Assembly (NCBI GenBank): GCA_016722575.1
Contig: JADKIY010000001.1
Coordinates: forward strand, 1 to 64,000
From: Elusimicrobiota bacterium
GTDB taxonomy: Bacteria; Elusimicrobiota; Elusimicrobia; FEN-1173
DNA length: 64,000 nucleotides
Direction: 5' to 3'
The notes under the pieces were generated by a model. It made no database searches. It worked only from the letters and a program-made list of their open reading frames with translations, and was not told the DNA's origin. This document shows, piece after piece, positions 25,128 through 34,039 of the stretch. Positions within the stretch are counted from its first letter, which is position 1. Every line of letters begins with the position of its first letter. A program made the position numbers and the translations under genes.

Positions 25128-25751
25128 TTAGACCCGTTCGCCCCGGGGTTTGGCCGGGATACCGACAACGATGGTGTTCGACGCAACGTTTTCCGTCACC
25201 ACGGCTTTGGCGCCCAATATGGCCCCGTTCCCGATGGAGACCCCCGGCAGCACGGTCACGTTGGCCCCGACCCAAACGTCGTCCCCGACATCAATGGGCG
25301 CGTAGGTGTGGGGTTGGTCTTTTATATCGATGCCTCGGCGCGTCCCGTGGTTTGAACTTTGAAAATGGACGAACCCCGACACCATGCATTTCCGACCCAA
25401 CGTCACGCTCGCGCCGCAATTGAACAGGCTGTAAGCGCCTATTTCCGTTTTCTCGCCCAATCGCAGGACCGCTTTTCGGGCGGCGACGAGCCGAACCCCG
25501 TGGTCGATGCGACACCCGTCGCCGATTTGGATGGCCCCGTCCTCCCGGTTGCGGATATCGACGTCCCCAAGGAAGGTCACGTTATCGCCGATGGAAATGT
25601 TCTCCGCTTTTCCCCGAATGAGAAAACGCGGGACCCCCTGGACAAGAAAATTCCTTCCCACCCGCACGCCCCGCCAACGCAAAACGAGACGTATGCCCAA
25701 ACTGTAGGGGCGATACACCCATTCCCCAAAGACAAACGCCAGTAGTTTCAT
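25128..25751 (-). CDS. Left-handed beta-helix (hexapeptide) acyltransferase
   Basis: 207 residues from ATG 25751. From about residue 45 on it is built of hexapeptide turns such as ISIGDNVTF, IQIGDGCRI, VTLGRKCMV, IDVGDDVWVGANVTVLPGVS and IGNGAILGAKAVVTENV, ending VVGIPAKPRGERV. His near residue 135 (SSNHGTRRG) fits the catalytic His of maltose/galactoside-type O-acetyltransferases. The N-terminus is amphipathic, not a full membrane anchor. It likely O- or N-acetylates a sugar, and could be the WbpD-like step of the neighbouring module. Confidence 0.9.
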   Translation of the reverse strand: MKLLAFVFGEWVYRPYSLGIRLVLRWRGVRVGRNFLVQGVPRFLIRGKAENISIGDNVTFLGDVDIRNREDGAIQIGDGCRIDHGVRLVAARKAVLRLGEKTEIGAYSLFNCGASVTLGRKCMVSGFVHFQSSNHGTRRGIDIKDQPHTYAPIDVGDDVWVGANVTVLPGVSIGNGAILGAKAVVTENVASNTIVVGIPAKPRGERV

Positions 25752-25754
25752 GGA

Positions 25755-26102
25755 TCAATCCCGGCGCTCATCGAGCCATTCCACGACTCGGTTTTTTTCT
25801 TTTCGCAGATAGTTTTCAAAATCCCCCATGCGTTCGGGCTCAACCACCATAATGTAGTAACGACCCGCCGCGTTTTTCACCAACGCCGTTTTGAATCCCT
25901 GGTCCACCAAACGCCCGTTCACCGATGGCGTTGCGTAGAAACCCCACGATTTGGCAGCAAAATCGTGGAGCCGGCCGGAAGCGGTCTCAAACGAGACGAG
26001 CTCATCGGGATCCAGACGCACCCGGCCGCAATCAACGATTTCAATGTCTCGGTCCGCGCCCGTCCGAAATCGACGCGGCGGATTATTTGCGATGAATTTC
26101 AT
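25755..26102 (-). CDS. Small protein of unknown function, coupled to the sugar amidotransferase
   Basis: 115 residues. Its ATG at 26102 lies inside the end of the amidotransferase gene and has a strong GGAGGTGG close upstream, which supports translation. It is soluble, with mixed charge; EIVDCGRVRLDPDELVSFE and KNAAGRYYIMVVEPERM look like beta strands, and the C-terminus is a charged helix. I do not recognise a family. The overlap with the WbpG-like gene suggests a role in the same reaction or complex. Confidence 0.75.
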   Translation of the reverse strand: MKFIANNPPRRFRTGADRDIEIVDCGRVRLDPDELVSFETASGRLHDFAAKSWGFYATPSVNGRLVDQGFKTALVKNAAGRYYIMVVEPERMGDFENYLRKEKNRVVEWLDERRD

Positions 26103-27216
26103 TCCACCTCCAGTCCTTAATCAGGAAGTCCTTCATCCTCCAAATTCCTCCGGACGAGGTCCATATGGCCTTGTTTCGAAATCGATCGGCGATCCGATGG
26201 AAGGCGTTGGGCGTCAAGCCCACAAAACGGCAAAACGCGGCGATGTCTTCGCGCGGGGTTTGGTCGCCCGACGACGCGATAATCCCCACCGCGCGGGCCC
26301 GGGTCATGCGGCCGTTTCGAATTTCGATGCACAGATTGTCAAACAGCCGCGTGAAACCGAATTTATGCCACTTCAGATAATGGTGGATGGAAATGAAATC
26401 GTCATCGATGTCGGCGAAATTATAGTAACCGGTTTTTGGCCCCTCCTTCCGCGCTTGAAATCCAAGCCGCCGGGCCACGCGAAGGCTTTCCTCCGGATCC
26501 CAGGGAAAATAGTATCCGAGAAAAACGGCCAGCACCCCCGCGCGCCGGAGCTCGTTCTCGGTGGGCGCGAAGTACGGCGTCATTTCCTTGGCCGACAGAG
26601 TGCGCCCCACCCAGTCGGCCGCGGTCGTCCCGTGGGTAACCCCAAAACGGGCAATCCACGCCTTGTCCATTTGAAATCCCCGCTTCTCCTCGTTCGATCC
26701 GCCGTATTCAAACGCGGCGTTTTCGCCCCAGACGACCAGCGGGATGCTAAACCGCGCCGCGATTGTCAGCGGGATGGCGATCAGCGCCATGTGCATGGGG
26801 ATCGCGGTGGATCCGTATTTCTTGAACGACTCCAACAGGAATTTCCGTTCGACGTTCGGGTTGACCTGGTAATCGATGTGGTCCACCCCCAGGCGGATCA
26901 GGTTTTCAAGATTGCGCTGCCCCAACGCCGTTCGGGCCGGCGTTTTCCACGTCACCGCCAACACGTTGAGCCCGTGCTCGAGGCACTTCGCCACCTGCCA
27001 GGTGCTGTCTTTCCCTCCGCTCACCGGAACCAACGCGTCGTAGCCGCGGCTTTTGGATTTGGCGTGCGCCACCACTTTTCGGAACGCGGCCTCGCGGCGA
27101 CGCCAATCGATGTCCCGTTTTTCAGCGGCGTTGGCGCACGCGTTGCACACCCCGTCCCGTCCGACGACCACGTTTGGACGCGTCGATGGCGTCACGCACT
27201 TCGCGCAGTAAATCAT
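26083..27216 (-). CDS. N-acetyl sugar amidotransferase (WbpG/PseA-like)
   Basis: 377 residues, ATG 27216 overlapping the upstream stop as ATGA. CAKCVTPSTRPN and NACANAAEKRDIDW give the Cys-rich zinc-like N-terminus typical of the family. ALVPVSGGKDSTWQVAKCLE is the ATP PP-loop, and TPYFAPTENEL, GYYFPWDPEESL and SGDQTPREDIA match the long conserved C-terminal half. Family members convert an acetamido group to an acetamidino group using ATP and ammonia; WbpG takes ammonia from a HisH/HisF pair. No hisH or hisF homologue is present here, but AsnB paralogues flank it. Confidence 0.92.
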   Translation of the reverse strand: MIYCAKCVTPSTRPNVVVGRDGVCNACANAAEKRDIDWRRREAAFRKVVAHAKSKSRGYDALVPVSGGKDSTWQVAKCLEHGLNVLAVTWKTPARTALGQRNLENLIRLGVDHIDYQVNPNVERKFLLESFKKYGSTAIPMHMALIAIPLTIAARFSIPLVVWGENAAFEYGGSNEEKRGFQMDKAWIARFGVTHGTTAADWVGRTLSAKEMTPYFAPTENELRRAGVLAVFLGYYFPWDPEESLRVARRLGFQARKEGPKTGYYNFADIDDDFISIHHYLKWHKFGFTRLFDNLCIEIRNGRMTRARAVGIIASSGDQTPREDIAAFCRFVGLTPNAFHRIADRFRNKAIWTSSGGIWRMKDFLIKDWRWNEIHRK

Positions 27217-29048
27217 GCGGCGAATTCCTCCAGGAAGAATTTAACGTTGATGAAGTTGAAAAGAAACTTGCTTTCGCTGTTGGGAAGGGCGGGCTTGGCC
27301 AGCAGCGCCTCGATGGATTCCCGACGGACAATCTCAAACGCGGGGCTTTGGGGATCCAACACCGCCGACCGCACGGCGGGGTCGCGGGTGTCCAAAAACG
27401 AGAAAATGGGGGCATTGAAGCCGACCTTGCGTGGATTGTCCAATATCTCATCGGGGACAATGCCCCGCACGGCTTCGCGCAACACCGATTTGGTTTTTCC
27501 GTTTCGAACGAGGAGACGAGTGGGAATCCCGGCGCAGGTCTCAAACAAATCCCGATCCAGGTACGGGGACCGGTTTTCGATCGATTGGTGCATCGCGTTC
27601 AAGTCGTCCTCGTGAAGAAGCGCCGGAACCGCCTCGTGGAACATCTCATTCATCATTCGATTGCGAAGCAAATCGTCCGCGTACGTCGCCTCGGCAAAAG
27701 GCTCAAACCAGGGCCGTGTGAGAAAATCCGAAAAGACACGGGAGTTCAAGAAAATGTGGTCGCGAAAGGCGGGGGCCTGTATAAATAGATCCGGGTTGCT
27801 TAAGTGGGGGTTTCGTACGTACGGGCGCACTTCCCGGGCCCATGCCGCCTTGGCCGCCGCGTGGAGGGTTGCGTCCCCGCGCATTTCGAACAAATAGGCC
27901 AAATGGTGGTCGTAGTACCCGGAAAACAGCTCGTCGGCGCCGGTTCCGCTGACCGACACCCGGTAGCCCGCCTCGGCGATTCGTTTCATCAGAAGCCAGT
28001 GGGCGTAGTACGTGATGGTGTAGACGGGCGCGTCGTGGTATCGGACCAGCGCTCTCAGTTGGGGGAGAAAATTCTCGGTGGTGACCGATACGTTTGTGTG
28101 GCGGATTTGATAGGCGGCCACGGCGGCGTCCACCATGCCCTTTTCCTCGTAACGCGGGTCCAGGTTGGCGATGGTGAAGCCATGCAGATCGTTCCCGTGG
28201 ATCTTCCGTGCGATGCCAATCAACGCGTTCGAATCCACCCCTCCGCTCATGCAAAACGCCAATTTAACGTCGGCCCGCAAGCGAAGCTCCACCGCGCGGA
28301 ACAATTTCGCCCGGGCCCGTTCCACCGCGTCCTCAAACGTCAACGAAGGGTCCGGGGCCAGGCGGGGTCGCCAATACCGGCCCATGGACAAGGCACCCTC
28401 CGGTTCGATGACGGCGTTGGTGGCCGCGGGAAAGTGCACGACGTCCTCGAAGAAAGTTTGATCCGTTTTGTGAATGGCCTTGTACCCGTTCACCAAATAC
28501 CGCTTTAAATGATCCATGTTCGGGGCAAACGCACGGCCACGCAGCGCGGCGATGAATTTAATCTCCGATCCGAAGTACACCCCTCCCCGGTCGTCGGTGT
28601 GCACACACAGCGGCTTTTCGCCGAAGCGGTCTCTTGAGAGAAGCAATCGCCGGCGGACGTCGTCGTACAGGGCAAACGCCCACATGCCTTCGAAGCGCTC
28701 AACGGCGGCGTCCCCGTAGGCCAAGTAGGCCTGCAGAACCACTTCGGTGTCCGATTCGGTGGTGAACGCCGCGCCTTTCTTTTCGAGATCTTTCCGCAAC
28801 TCGCGGTGGTTGTATATTTCCCCGTTGTAGACCAACGTGCATCCCCCCCTCGCGAAGGGCTGATGGGAACGGGGATTGAGGTCCACGATCGAAAGCCGGG
28901 AGTGCAACAACACGCACGTCGCCGGTCCCGCGGGAAGGACGACGTGGGCCTGATGATCGGGCCCGCGATTGACCATTAATTTCAGCGCCGTCTCGATCCG
29001 TTGGTTGTCCGGTTTCTGTAAACCAAAATAGCCCGCAATGCCGCACAT
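27213..29048 (-). CDS. Asparagine synthase (glutamine-hydrolysing) family protein, second copy
   Basis: 611 residues starting MCGIAGYFGL with the catalytic Cys2. NRGPDHQAH, YNGEIYNHRELR and RDRFGEKPLCVH form the glutaminase half, FCMSGGVDSNALIGIA is the PP-loop and VSGTGADELFSGYYDHH the synthetase signature, with IENRSPYLDRDLF near the end. It differs clearly from the copy 2 kb downstream, so it is not a recent duplicate. It is coupled by ATGA to the sugar amidotransferase, which makes sugar amidation or ammonia supply more plausible than asparagine synthesis. Confidence 0.93.
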   Translation of the reverse strand: MCGIAGYFGLQKPDNQRIETALKLMVNRGPDHQAHVVLPAGPATCVLLHSRLSIVDLNPRSHQPFARGGCTLVYNGEIYNHRELRKDLEKKGAAFTTESDTEVVLQAYLAYGDAAVERFEGMWAFALYDDVRRRLLLSRDRFGEKPLCVHTDDRGGVYFGSEIKFIAALRGRAFAPNMDHLKRYLVNGYKAIHKTDQTFFEDVVHFPAATNAVIEPEGALSMGRYWRPRLAPDPSLTFEDAVERARAKLFRAVELRLRADVKLAFCMSGGVDSNALIGIARKIHGNDLHGFTIANLDPRYEEKGMVDAAVAAYQIRHTNVSVTTENFLPQLRALVRYHDAPVYTITYYAHWLLMKRIAEAGYRVSVSGTGADELFSGYYDHHLAYLFEMRGDATLHAAAKAAWAREVRPYVRNPHLSNPDLFIQAPAFRDHIFLNSRVFSDFLTRPWFEPFAEATYADDLLRNRMMNEMFHEAVPALLHEDDLNAMHQSIENRSPYLDRDLFETCAGIPTRLLVRNGKTKSVLREAVRGIVPDEILDNPRKVGFNAPIFSFLDTRDPAVRSAVLDPQSPAFEIVRRESIEALLAKPALPNSESKFLFNFINVKFFLEEFAA

Positions 29049-29064
29049 GGGAAGCCCCCGTGAT

Positions 29065-30372
29065 TCAGCGAATTCGACGCAAGAGTTTGGCGCGGATCAA
29101 ATCCTGGACAGCGGGCTGAAGATCCCACACCGGGACCCCCAGTTTTTCCGCGATCTCGATGAGCCCGTGCTCTCCATCCGACCAATTCAACACATACCGC
29201 AACGCGCGCCCGCGGCGGCTTTGCACCCGGCTTGCGCCCAAGGACGCGTACAATCCGTATTTCCCCAACCGCGGCTCGCCGTAGGGTTTGAGGTTCAGGT
29301 ACGCCCGATCGGATTCCAACGCGTCGACCACGCGGGAATAGACCAGGGCCGTTTCGTAGAGGGATTCGGGCGTCACGAACCGGCAATCGTCCAGGGACGT
29401 GTGGTATTCGGGGTACGTGCCGTACATGGATCGCATCAGCGTGCCCACGGGCAAATTAAAACCGGGGGAGGCGTATTGCCGATCGTCGCTCCCCGTGGGA
29501 AAGAAGTCGAGAACCCGAAAGGGCTTCCCCCGGTGTTTCAAGACGTGGAGCACGGCACGGTCCAGCACGTTGTCCGGACGCCGGACCTTTTTGTACGTAA
29601 ACGGCGCTCGATCCCCGCAGCACGTGACCACAAACCCGGCGTCCATCTTTTTTTTGAGGTGGGCCCCCCGACGGGACAAATAGGCCAGGGCCCCGATTGT
29701 TTCGGGACCGAAATAAAATCGATACGTGAAATGCCGCCGAGGAAGTCCGGCCAAATACCGATACATCAGCAACGTGACGATCGGCCCGGACAATTCGTTG
29801 TTGGCCATCGAAGGATGGCAACAATAAGTCGAAAAAAGAATTTCGCGATCGGAGTCGCCCCGGAGAACCGATTCGCCGATTGTCATGGACCCGGGCGCAA
29901 GACGACTGTCAATCCAAACCCGATAGAGCCCCTTCCTTAGCTTTTTCCGTTCCTGGTGGGAAAGACAGAAGCCCCAGTCCTTCGCGTAATAACTGGTGAC
30001 GTACGGGATGGCGGATGGCTGATCGGGGAGGGAATGCAGCTTTGATTGCAATTGCTCCAACGACATCGTTTTTTGAATCGGGACGCTGTAACCAACGACG
30101 TGCAGATTGGACTTCTTAAAATCAATCACCTTCCGACCGGAAGGCCCCTTCACGTGGGCGTCACGGATGTTCCACTCCCATGGCACAACCCAGTCAAACA
30201 CACGGGTCCCCGAGGGAATTTCCATAACGTCCAGTGGGACGTGTTTGGACAAACGCCGCAAGGTCGCGCGAACCCCATCGCCCGTCAGACTTCGGCAGAT
30301 CGGAAAAAGGTCCGACAACAGGCTTTGAATGAGCGCCCGGGTGGGTTTCTCGGGCATTTGTTTTTCAAACAA
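29065..30372 (-). CDS. DUF4910/aminopeptidase-like protein of polysaccharide clusters
   Basis: 435 residues. TTG 30372 is favoured because GGAGG lies six bases upstream; an ATG 15 bases further in is possible. FPICRSLTGDGVRATL is the hallmark N-terminus of this group. STYCCHPSMANNELSGP and HTSLDDCRFV match metal-site regions of the M28-like fold, and YFGPETIGALAYLSR lies between. A winged-helix-like C-terminal segment (LIEIAEKLGVPVWDLQP) follows. The family recurs in O-antigen and capsule loci; its substrate is not established to my knowledge, and an amidohydrolase role on a sugar amide is only a guess. Confidence 0.8.
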   Translation of the reverse strand: MFEKQMPEKPTRALIQSLLSDLFPICRSLTGDGVRATLRRLSKHVPLDVMEIPSGTRVFDWVVPWEWNIRDAHVKGPSGRKVIDFKKSNLHVVGYSVPIQKTMSLEQLQSKLHSLPDQPSAIPYVTSYYAKDWGFCLSHQERKKLRKGLYRVWIDSRLAPGSMTIGESVLRGDSDREILFSTYCCHPSMANNELSGPIVTLLMYRYLAGLPRRHFTYRFYFGPETIGALAYLSRRGAHLKKKMDAGFVVTCCGDRAPFTYKKVRRPDNVLDRAVLHVLKHRGKPFRVLDFFPTGSDDRQYASPGFNLPVGTLMRSMYGTYPEYHTSLDDCRFVTPESLYETALVYSRVVDALESDRAYLNLKPYGEPRLGKYGLYASLGASRVQSRRGRALRYVLNWSDGEHGLIEIAEKLGVPVWDLQPAVQDLIRAKLLRRIR

Positions 30373-30387
30373 AATCGTCCTCCCCCA

Positions 30388-31320
30388 TCAGGATTTTTCC
30401 GCTTCCACAATGAACGCGGAGCACAGGAAGGGACTCTGCCAGGCGCCGGGGCGGTGCTCCAACCGGCTCGACTCCTGCCAAACCCGATCCCGCATCTTCG
30501 ATTCCAGCAACGGGGGCGCGGCGTGGTGATGGTACCAATGCAATCGGCAAGCGCCGAAACCCGCCTCGGCAAAAAGTTCTTGGATCGCAAGGGGATTGTG
30601 AAATTTTGCCGGGATGTCGTCGTAGCTCTCCGTCCTTTGATTCGGAACACGGCGCCGGGGCTCGTCCAGGGCGAGCCGTCGGTCCAAATCATCGGCCACC
30701 AGCGCCTTGACGTCGTCGGCGACGCCCGCCAACAGATCGTTCAACACGAACTCCTTGGTCAAACGATTGAACGTAAACAGCGAAAACAACTTGTTGCGAA
30801 ACTCCACAAAAACCCTCCCGCCCGAGCGAACCAGCAGGCGCATGTGGGTTAAGGCCAGCCGATCGTTTTTGACATGGGGCATGACCCCAAGCGCGATGAC
30901 GGCGTCTCTCTCGCCCCCCGCCATTTGATTTGCAATGGACAGATTGTCCTCAATATCCCCCCACTGCACGACGCGGGGGTTGACCCCCGCTCGGCGGAGG
31001 CGTTGCCGGGTTTGTTTCACCATGTTGAGCGAAATGTCGCATCCCGACACCGACAAGCCCGCTCCGGCCAGAAGGGCCAGCGGGGTTCCTTCGCCGACAC
31101 CGACTTCGTAAACCGAACGCGCCCCCAGGGCGCGCAGGCGTTCGACCAATATCTGGAGCCTGAAATAATTTTGCGGGTACTTGTCTTTCATCTCGAGGGC
31201 GCCCGGGGCGTACTGGGCGGAATACCCGCCGGCAATCGCGTTGTAATAACGCTCCACCGCGTTCCCGGCCCCCTGGCCCCGTTGACCGTGACCGGACGTC
31301 GTCTTCCGTTTATTCGACAT
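30388..31320 (-). CDS. Class I SAM-dependent methyltransferase
   Basis: 310 residues from ATG 31320, with GGGAGGAAG four bases upstream and an 11-base overlap with the synthase gene; the in-frame start at 31344 is less likely. SVYEVGVGEGTPLALLAGAG is motif I, VSGCDISLNMV strand 2, VQWGDIEDN and VIALGVMPHVKND motifs II and III. A Lys/Gly-rich tail of about 20 residues precedes the fold. It is the last gene of the nonulosonate-like module and may methylate that sugar. Confidence 0.85.
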   Translation of the reverse strand: MSNKRKTTSGHGQRGQGAGNAVERYYNAIAGGYSAQYAPGALEMKDKYPQNYFRLQILVERLRALGARSVYEVGVGEGTPLALLAGAGLSVSGCDISLNMVKQTRQRLRRAGVNPRVVQWGDIEDNLSIANQMAGGERDAVIALGVMPHVKNDRLALTHMRLLVRSGGRVFVEFRNKLFSLFTFNRLTKEFVLNDLLAGVADDVKALVADDLDRRLALDEPRRRVPNQRTESYDDIPAKFHNPLAIQELFAEAGFGACRLHWYHHHAAPPLLESKMRDRVWQESSRLEHRPGAWQSPFLCSAFIVEAEKS

Positions 31321-32320
31321 GCTTCCTCCCGAAGGGCTCACCAAACGCCATGTCCCTTTTTAACCGACGACCCACCAATCGGTTTTCCTCGCCGGGGCGC
31401 ATTCCCCCGGACGGTCGCGTCCACATCAAATCGGCCCACGCGATGCGCGTCCCGGCCGACAGGGCCCGTGCGCTAACGATCCGCCGGCGCGCCACCACCA
31501 TAAAGGGTTTCTCGCAGGGCTGCACGTTCTTTTGGCCCGATCCCAAGAGGGATTCGGCCGCGCGAATTCGCCGAACGAGCTCGGCCATTTCGGCGGGCTC
31601 GGCCGACATTTTATGATCGCGGAAGGCCGAGGTGTTCTTGTCCAGCGTGAAATGCTTTTCAATCAGGCGCGCGCCCAACGACACGGCCAGGATCGGGGCT
31701 TCGATCCCCAGGGTGTGGTCCGAGTAGCCCACGGGGCAGTCCAAGATCCGACGCAAATGGGCGACGGCTCCAACGTTTTCTTGTCCGGGCGGAACCGGAT
31801 AGGACGTCACGCAATGCAACGCCATCGTCCGCGCTTTTCCCCCGCGTCGGCGCTGGAGCCCCATTGTTCGCGCCACCACTTTCTTCAAGTCGTCCGCGGT
31901 GGCCATGCCGCCGGACAGAATAAGGGGTTTCCCGGTTCCGGCAACCCAATCGATCAAGGGGAGGAAATTATTATCGCCGGAAGCTATTTTATAAGCGTCC
32001 ACCAAGGGCCTTAAAAACCGTGCGCTCTCCAAATCGAGGGGGGTCGATAGGAATGCCATCCCCTCGCGTTTCGCCAAAGAGGCCAACGCCTCAAACCGCG
32101 CCGGTGACAATTCAAAGGATTTCAATCGAGCGAACCGCTCTTTATCGGCGCCACTCACAAACAATTCGGTTTTGTAGGTTTGAAATTTGACCCCGTCAAC
32201 ACCGGCCGCCGCCGCGGCGCGCACCAACTCTTTCGCCCGTTCGTAGCTTCCTTCGTGGTTGTTGCCGATTTCGGCAACCACCATGACGCGTTTCGCCGTG
32301 TCGAACGAGCCGATCTTCAC
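31310..32320 (-). CDS. NeuB-family nonulosonate synthase (LegI/PseI/SpsE-like)
   Basis: 336 residues from GTG 32320, GTGA-overlapped with the acetyltransferase; GGAGG lies just upstream. VVAEIGNNHEGSYERAKELV opens the TIM barrel, VDGVKFQTYKTELF binds phosphoenolpyruvate, KIASGDNNFLPLIDW, ILSGGMATADDL and VGYSDHTLGIEAPILAVSLG are the usual signatures, and LIEKHFTLDKN places metal ligands. The C-terminal 60 residues form a SAF/antifreeze-like domain. It condenses a 6-deoxy-amino-hexose or ManNAc derivative with phosphoenolpyruvate. Which nonulosonate is made cannot be fixed from sequence alone. Confidence 0.93.
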   Translation of the reverse strand: MKIGSFDTAKRVMVVAEIGNNHEGSYERAKELVRAAAAAGVDGVKFQTYKTELFVSGADKERFARLKSFELSPARFEALASLAKREGMAFLSTPLDLESARFLRPLVDAYKIASGDNNFLPLIDWVAGTGKPLILSGGMATADDLKKVVARTMGLQRRRGGKARTMALHCVTSYPVPPGQENVGAVAHLRRILDCPVGYSDHTLGIEAPILAVSLGARLIEKHFTLDKNTSAFRDHKMSAEPAEMAELVRRIRAAESLLGSGQKNVQPCEKPFMVVARRRIVSARALSAGTRIAWADLMWTRPSGGMRPGEENRLVGRRLKRDMAFGEPFGRKHVE

Positions 32321-33018
32321 CCGCGGCCTCCGCGGTGGGCGTGAACAACGTAGTGGGCGGCGCGGACCGAAAACCCACACTGCAAATAGAGCCGAAGAGA
32401 TGGAACGTTCGCCGCCTGCGTCCCCACGCGCAAAAGGTCACAGTCCTCCGCGCCGTCGTTGATGAACCGGCGCACCAGCGCCCGGCCGACCCCCCGACCG
32501 CGGTGGGACGGCCGCACCGCCATCAAGTCCAGAACCCCCACGCGCTGGTTTTTTTCCTGAATCCGTCGACGGCCCAAGAAACCCACGGGGCGCCCCTTTT
32601 CCATGGCCACCCAAACGCGGTCGGCGCGACGCCCCGCCAAATACTCTTCGAGCCACGCCCGTTTTACGGCCGCGGCCTCGGCTTTTGAAAAAAGCGGGTC
32701 CAAATGGAACCGGGAAAACAGGAACGCGTTTCCTCCCCAGGAACGAAGGGCGGGAGCCTCCCGGTTCGACAAAAGCCGAACGATCGGGAAGCCGGGCTGG
32801 CTTTCCCGAGCGGGCGCACGCTCCAACGACATCGTCACGTCGACCAGATGGAAACCGGCGTTGATGGCGATTTTGAGATCCGCCAATCGGTCGGCGGCGA
32901 TCCGGGCGTGATAGAAACCGAAGCGCCGAAGCGGCGGGGGCCGGAAACGGCGTCCCGCGCCGCGGTAGGCCGGTCGCCCCAGAACCCGGGACAGCCAGGG
33001 ATCGGGCTCAAACGACAT
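32317..33018 (-). CDS. GNAT acetyltransferase, WecD/SpsD-like
   Basis: 233 residues from ATG 33018, overlapping the epimerase end by 11 bases. The N-terminal half (FGFYHARIAADRLADLKIA, GFHLVDVTMSLE, LFSRFHLDPLF) matches the distinctive layout of TDP-fucosamine acetyltransferase WecD. The C-terminal GNAT core has LDLMAVRPSHRGRGVGRALV (acetyl-CoA loop) and VGTQAANVPSLRLYLQCGF. It should N-acetylate an amino sugar made by the DegT aminotransferase two genes upstream, ahead of the NeuB-type step. Confidence 0.88.
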   Translation of the reverse strand: MSFEPDPWLSRVLGRPAYRGAGRRFRPPPLRRFGFYHARIAADRLADLKIAINAGFHLVDVTMSLERAPARESQPGFPIVRLLSNREAPALRSWGGNAFLFSRFHLDPLFSKAEAAAVKRAWLEEYLAGRRADRVWVAMEKGRPVGFLGRRRIQEKNQRVGVLDLMAVRPSHRGRGVGRALVRRFINDGAEDCDLLRVGTQAANVPSLRLYLQCGFSVRAAHYVVHAHRGGRG

Positions 33019-34039
33019 TCGGCGCCGGGACCTTGGATCGATTTTTGTACCACGCGATGTAATCCCGAAAACCTTTCTCGATGGGGTAGGCCGGGGCGTA
33101 GCCCAACAGGCGGCGCGCTTTTTCGACGTCCAGCGTGCCCCGGAAGGGCATGAGTTTGTCCCGCTCGACGCGCTCGACCTTGATGTTCGGGAACTCGGAG
33201 CGAACGACCTCGATCAATTCCTGAACGGAGCGCGATTGGCCGTGGGTGATGTTGAAGGTTTCGTTCCGCGCGGCGTCTTTCACCATGGCGAGCTCCACCC
33301 CGCGAACCAAATCGCCGATGTAGGTGAAATCCAGCCGCTCGCTCCCGTCCCCGTCGACCCGGAGGGGCGTTCCCGCCAGAGCGCTTTCAATAAAAACCTG
33401 CCCCACCCGCCGGCTGACGCAACGCTCGCCGTACAACGCCGAAGGGCGGACGATGGTGTACGGCAGGTTGAACACTTGGTGGTAGGCCGTCACCATTTTT
33501 TCGCCCGCCACTTTCAAGGCCCCGTAAATGCCGATGGAATCGAGGGGGTGGTCCTCCGTCACTTCCGGGGTGCGGAAGTTCCCGTAGACCATGCTGGAGG
33601 AAAAATACACGAAGTGTTCGATGCGGCCGCGGCTGCAGTCCAGGGCGTTCTCCAGGGTCCGCAGGCTGTGGTCGAAGGTGCTGAAGGGGTCCTTGTTGGA
33701 TTTTCCCGCGTGGGCCACCGCCGCCAAATGGACCACCGTTTGCGGCTTGATCTTCTCGAAGGTGCGGGCCAGGGCGTGGTAGTCGCGGAGGTCTTCCACC
33801 CACAGCGGCACGCCGGCGTCCTGCAACAGGCGCAGGCGCTCGTTGATGAAGCCCACGTACAGGTCCCGGTTGGGCCCTTCGTGGTCCCGGGACGAGTAAT
33901 AGAGCAGGTTGTTCACCTGCAGCCCGTCCACCACGTGGACGTCGGCCCCCTGGGATTTGAGGCTGAGGGCCAAATTGTGTCCGATAAATCCGGCGCCGCC
34001 CAACAGAAGAATCCGGCGGCCTTTGATCTCGTTCGTCAT
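33008..34039 (-). CDS. NAD-dependent nucleotide-sugar epimerase (SDR)
   Basis: 343 residues from ATG 34039 (ATGA overlap with the aminotransferase); the frame extends far upstream only because it is open opposite that gene. RILLLGGAGFIGHNLALSL is the Rossmann motif, YFSSSMVYGNFRTPE and IYGALKVAGEKM supply Ser and Tyr-xxx-Lys, VRPSALYGERCVSRR and LDFTYIGDLVRG follow. The long loop NNLLYYSSRDHEGPNRDL after strand 2 is unusual. It probably makes or epimerises the sugar used by the aminotransferase. Confidence 0.9.
   Translation of the reverse strand: MTNEIKGRRILLLGGAGFIGHNLALSLKSQGADVHVVDGLQVNNLLYYSSRDHEGPNRDLYVGFINERLRLLQDAGVPLWVEDLRDYHALARTFEKIKPQTVVHLAAVAHAGKSNKDPFSTFDHSLRTLENALDCSRGRIEHFVYFSSSMVYGNFRTPEVTEDHPLDSIGIYGALKVAGEKMVTAYHQVFNLPYTIVRPSALYGERCVSRRVGQVFIESALAGTPLRVDGDGSERLDFTYIGDLVRGVELAMVKDAARNETFNITHGQSRSVQELIEVVRSEFPNIKVERVERDKLMPFRGTLDVEKARRLLGYAPAYPIEKGFRDYIAWYKNRSKVPAPNVV

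Noticed and set aside
25755..29048. Dedicated asparagine biosynthesis genes
   Set aside because: Two AsnB paralogues coupled to a sugar amidotransferase in a glycan locus are more likely glycan-modifying.
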